Source: Streptomyces sp. Tue 6430 (GTDB taxonomy: Bacteria > Actinomycetota > Actinomycetes > Streptomycetales > Streptomycetaceae). From it: a DNA stretch of 64,000 nt. The notes beneath the pieces are model-generated. The model was not told where the DNA came from. It saw only the letters and a list, made by a program, of their open reading frames with translations, and did not search any database. The DNA lies in the NCBI GenBank assembly GCA_021568835.1, contig JAKGSH010000010.1, positions 5,642,001-5,706,000 on the forward strand, read 5' to 3'. The position numbers and the translations under genes were made by a program. This document shows, one piece after another, positions 62,859-64,000 of this stretch. Each line of letters opens with the position of its first letter. The first letter of the stretch is position 1.

Positions 62859-63772
62859 ATGCTGAGAGAGGTCACCGCGACCCGCTACGTCGAACCCCTC
62901 CACTCCGGCGGCTCCGTCCCCGGCGTCGTCGAGGCCGACGACCTGGGCACGTACGTCGTGAAGTTCACCGGCTCCGCGCAGGGCCGCAAGGCGCTGGTCG
63001 CCGAGGTGGTCGTGGGCGAGCTGGCGCGGGCGCTCGGACTGCGCTTCCCCGAACTGGTCCTGGTCCACTTCGACCCGGCGATCGCCGACGGCGAACCCCA
63101 CCAGGAGGTGCGCGACCTGCACGCCGCGAGCCACGGCGTCAACCTCGGCATGGACCACCTGCCGGGCGCGCGGGACTTCACCCCCGACGTCGCCGAGGTG
63201 TTCCCCGTAAACCCCTGGAGGCCGGCCGGATCGTCTGGCTCGACGCCCTCACGGTCAACGTCGACCGGACCGTGCACAGCTCCAACCTGATGGTGTGGCC
63301 CACGCTCGGCACCGTGCCGCCGCGCCTGTGGCTGATCGACCACGGGGCCGCCCTCGTCTTCCACCACCGCTGGGACGGCTCCGACCCGGCGAAGAGGTAC
63401 GACTTCCGCCACCACGCCCTCGGCCGCTACGCGCCCGACGTCCGGGCCGCCGACGCCGAACTGGCGCCCAGGGTCACCGAGGAACTCCTGCGACGGATCG
63501 TGGCCGAGGTCCCGGACACCTGGCTCCTGGACGAGCCCGCCTTCGCCACCGCCGACGAGGCCAGGGCGGCGTACGTGGACCACCTCCACGCGCGCGCACG
63601 GGCCTCCGCGGCCTGGCTGCCCACGGACTTCCCCACCGGGGACGAACTCGCCGCCGAGGAGGCCCGGCGGGCGGCGAGGACGCGGCAGGGGCGGCCGGAC
63701 TGGCTCAAGCGGGTCCCCGACCTGCACGGCAAGCCGGCCGCGGAACAGGACTGGTCGGTGCACCTCGGCTGA
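62859..63772 (+). CDS. HipA-like kinase domain protein, no HipB partner (apparent frameshift near 63213)
   Basis: About 304 residues. N-terminal YVVKFTGSAQGRKALVAEVVVGELARALGL resembles the nucleotide-binding lobe of HipA-family/PI3K-like kinases; after the break, VWLDALTVNVDRTVHSSNLM and LWLIDHGAALVFHH supply the catalytic Asp/Asn and metal-binding Asp. One missing C in AACCCCTGG restores PLEAGRIVWLDAL. Typical small actinobacterial HipA family kinase. The first bases of the next gene overlap its stop. Confidence 0.75.
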
Positions 63773-64000
63773 CGGACACACGGCCCGAAGAGGGTGACCC
63801 GCGGCGGGTCGAGATCGAGTACTGCACCCAGTGCCGCCGGCTGCCCCGCGCGGCCTGGCCGGCGCAGGAGCCGCTCACCACCTTCGAGGCGGAGCTGACC
63901 GAGCCGGCCCTCAGGCCGGGCACGGGCGGGGTCTTCGTCGTCCGGGTCGGCGACGAGGTCGTCCGGGACCGCCGCGCGCAGGGTTTCCAGGAGCCCACCG
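63769..64000 (+). CDS. SelT/SelW/SelH (Rdx) family protein, 3' end outside the window
   Basis: At least 77 residues. VEIEYCTQCRRLPRAAW carries the Cys-x2-Cys redox pair (Cys in place of selenocysteine), followed by ALRPGTGGVFVVRVGDE and the VRDRRAQGF typical of the family. A CTG at 63769 is the only early start in frame, so either CTG is used or the start base is miscalled. Probably translated together with the kinase-like gene. Confidence 0.7.
   Translation, partial: MTDTRPEEGDPRRVEIEYCTQCRRLPRAAWPAQEPLTTFEAELTEPALRPGTGGVFVVRVGDEVVRDRRAQGFQEPT

Overview
The window looks like chromosomal DNA of a Streptomyces. G+C is very high, codons end almost always in G or C, and GTG starts are frequent, with gene pairs overlapping as GTGA or TGATG. 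The families also fit: PucR, DUF2637, DUF397/DUF5753, a HATPase of the RsbW type, Tat-exported amidases, DmdR-type iron boxes and a DasR-type site. I saw no rRNA, tRNA, CRISPR array, insertion sequence or phage module.

Layout. 1-9 kb: rsgA (5' end outside), an Ada/AlkA fusion with an eroded glycosylase half, a 14-codon remnant of ogt, DUF456, a PP2C-like protein, poxB, an anti-sigma-type ATPase and DUF2637. 9-12 kb: an FhuF-like reductase under an iron box, a GntR regulator and a TPR-like protein. 12-20 kb: a PucR regulator divergent from a three-subunit xanthine dehydrogenase operon plus xdhC. 19.5-27 kb: a lone LanC-like protein, SRPBCC, a secreted arabinofuranosidase, a CelD-type acetyltransferase, an AlkZ-like protein and a secreted trypsin. 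27-34.5 kb: two LuxR-type regulators and two acyl-CoA ligases. 35-40 kb: thiamine-binding protein, HTH, a UraD-UraH fusion, uricase and 8-oxoguanine deaminase, i.e. the lower part of purine catabolism. 40-47.8 kb: a PGRP amidase, a GH25 muramidase with a dre-like site, a phosphatase, an aminotransferase, an HxlR regulator and a VWA pair. 47.8-51.2 kb: two divergent NIS siderophore synthetases. 51.3-56.3 kb: a candidate nitrite/NO operon made of an HTH regulator with a Cys/His motif, an NnrS-like membrane protein, and a fusion of membrane domain, cupredoxin and copper nitrite reductase. 56.7-59.7 kb: feoA-feoB-NifU under an iron box. 59.8-64 kb: a DUF5753/DUF397 pair, an NlpC/P60 hydrolase, a HipA-like kinase and the start of a SelT/SelW/SelH-type protein.

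Two functional themes recur. Purine breakdown is covered from hypoxanthine/xanthine through urate to allantoin, in two blocks about 17 kb apart. Iron and copper chemistry accounts for FhuF, the NIS synthetases, FeoAB-NifU and the NirK fusion.

One caution governs the whole annotation. Thirteen otherwise intact genes carry 17 apparent frameshifts; 16 are explained by one missing base in a short run of G or C, and one by one extra base. This pattern fits homopolymer miscalls in the assembly better than mass gene decay, so these genes are annotated over their full restored extent and typed as CDS.
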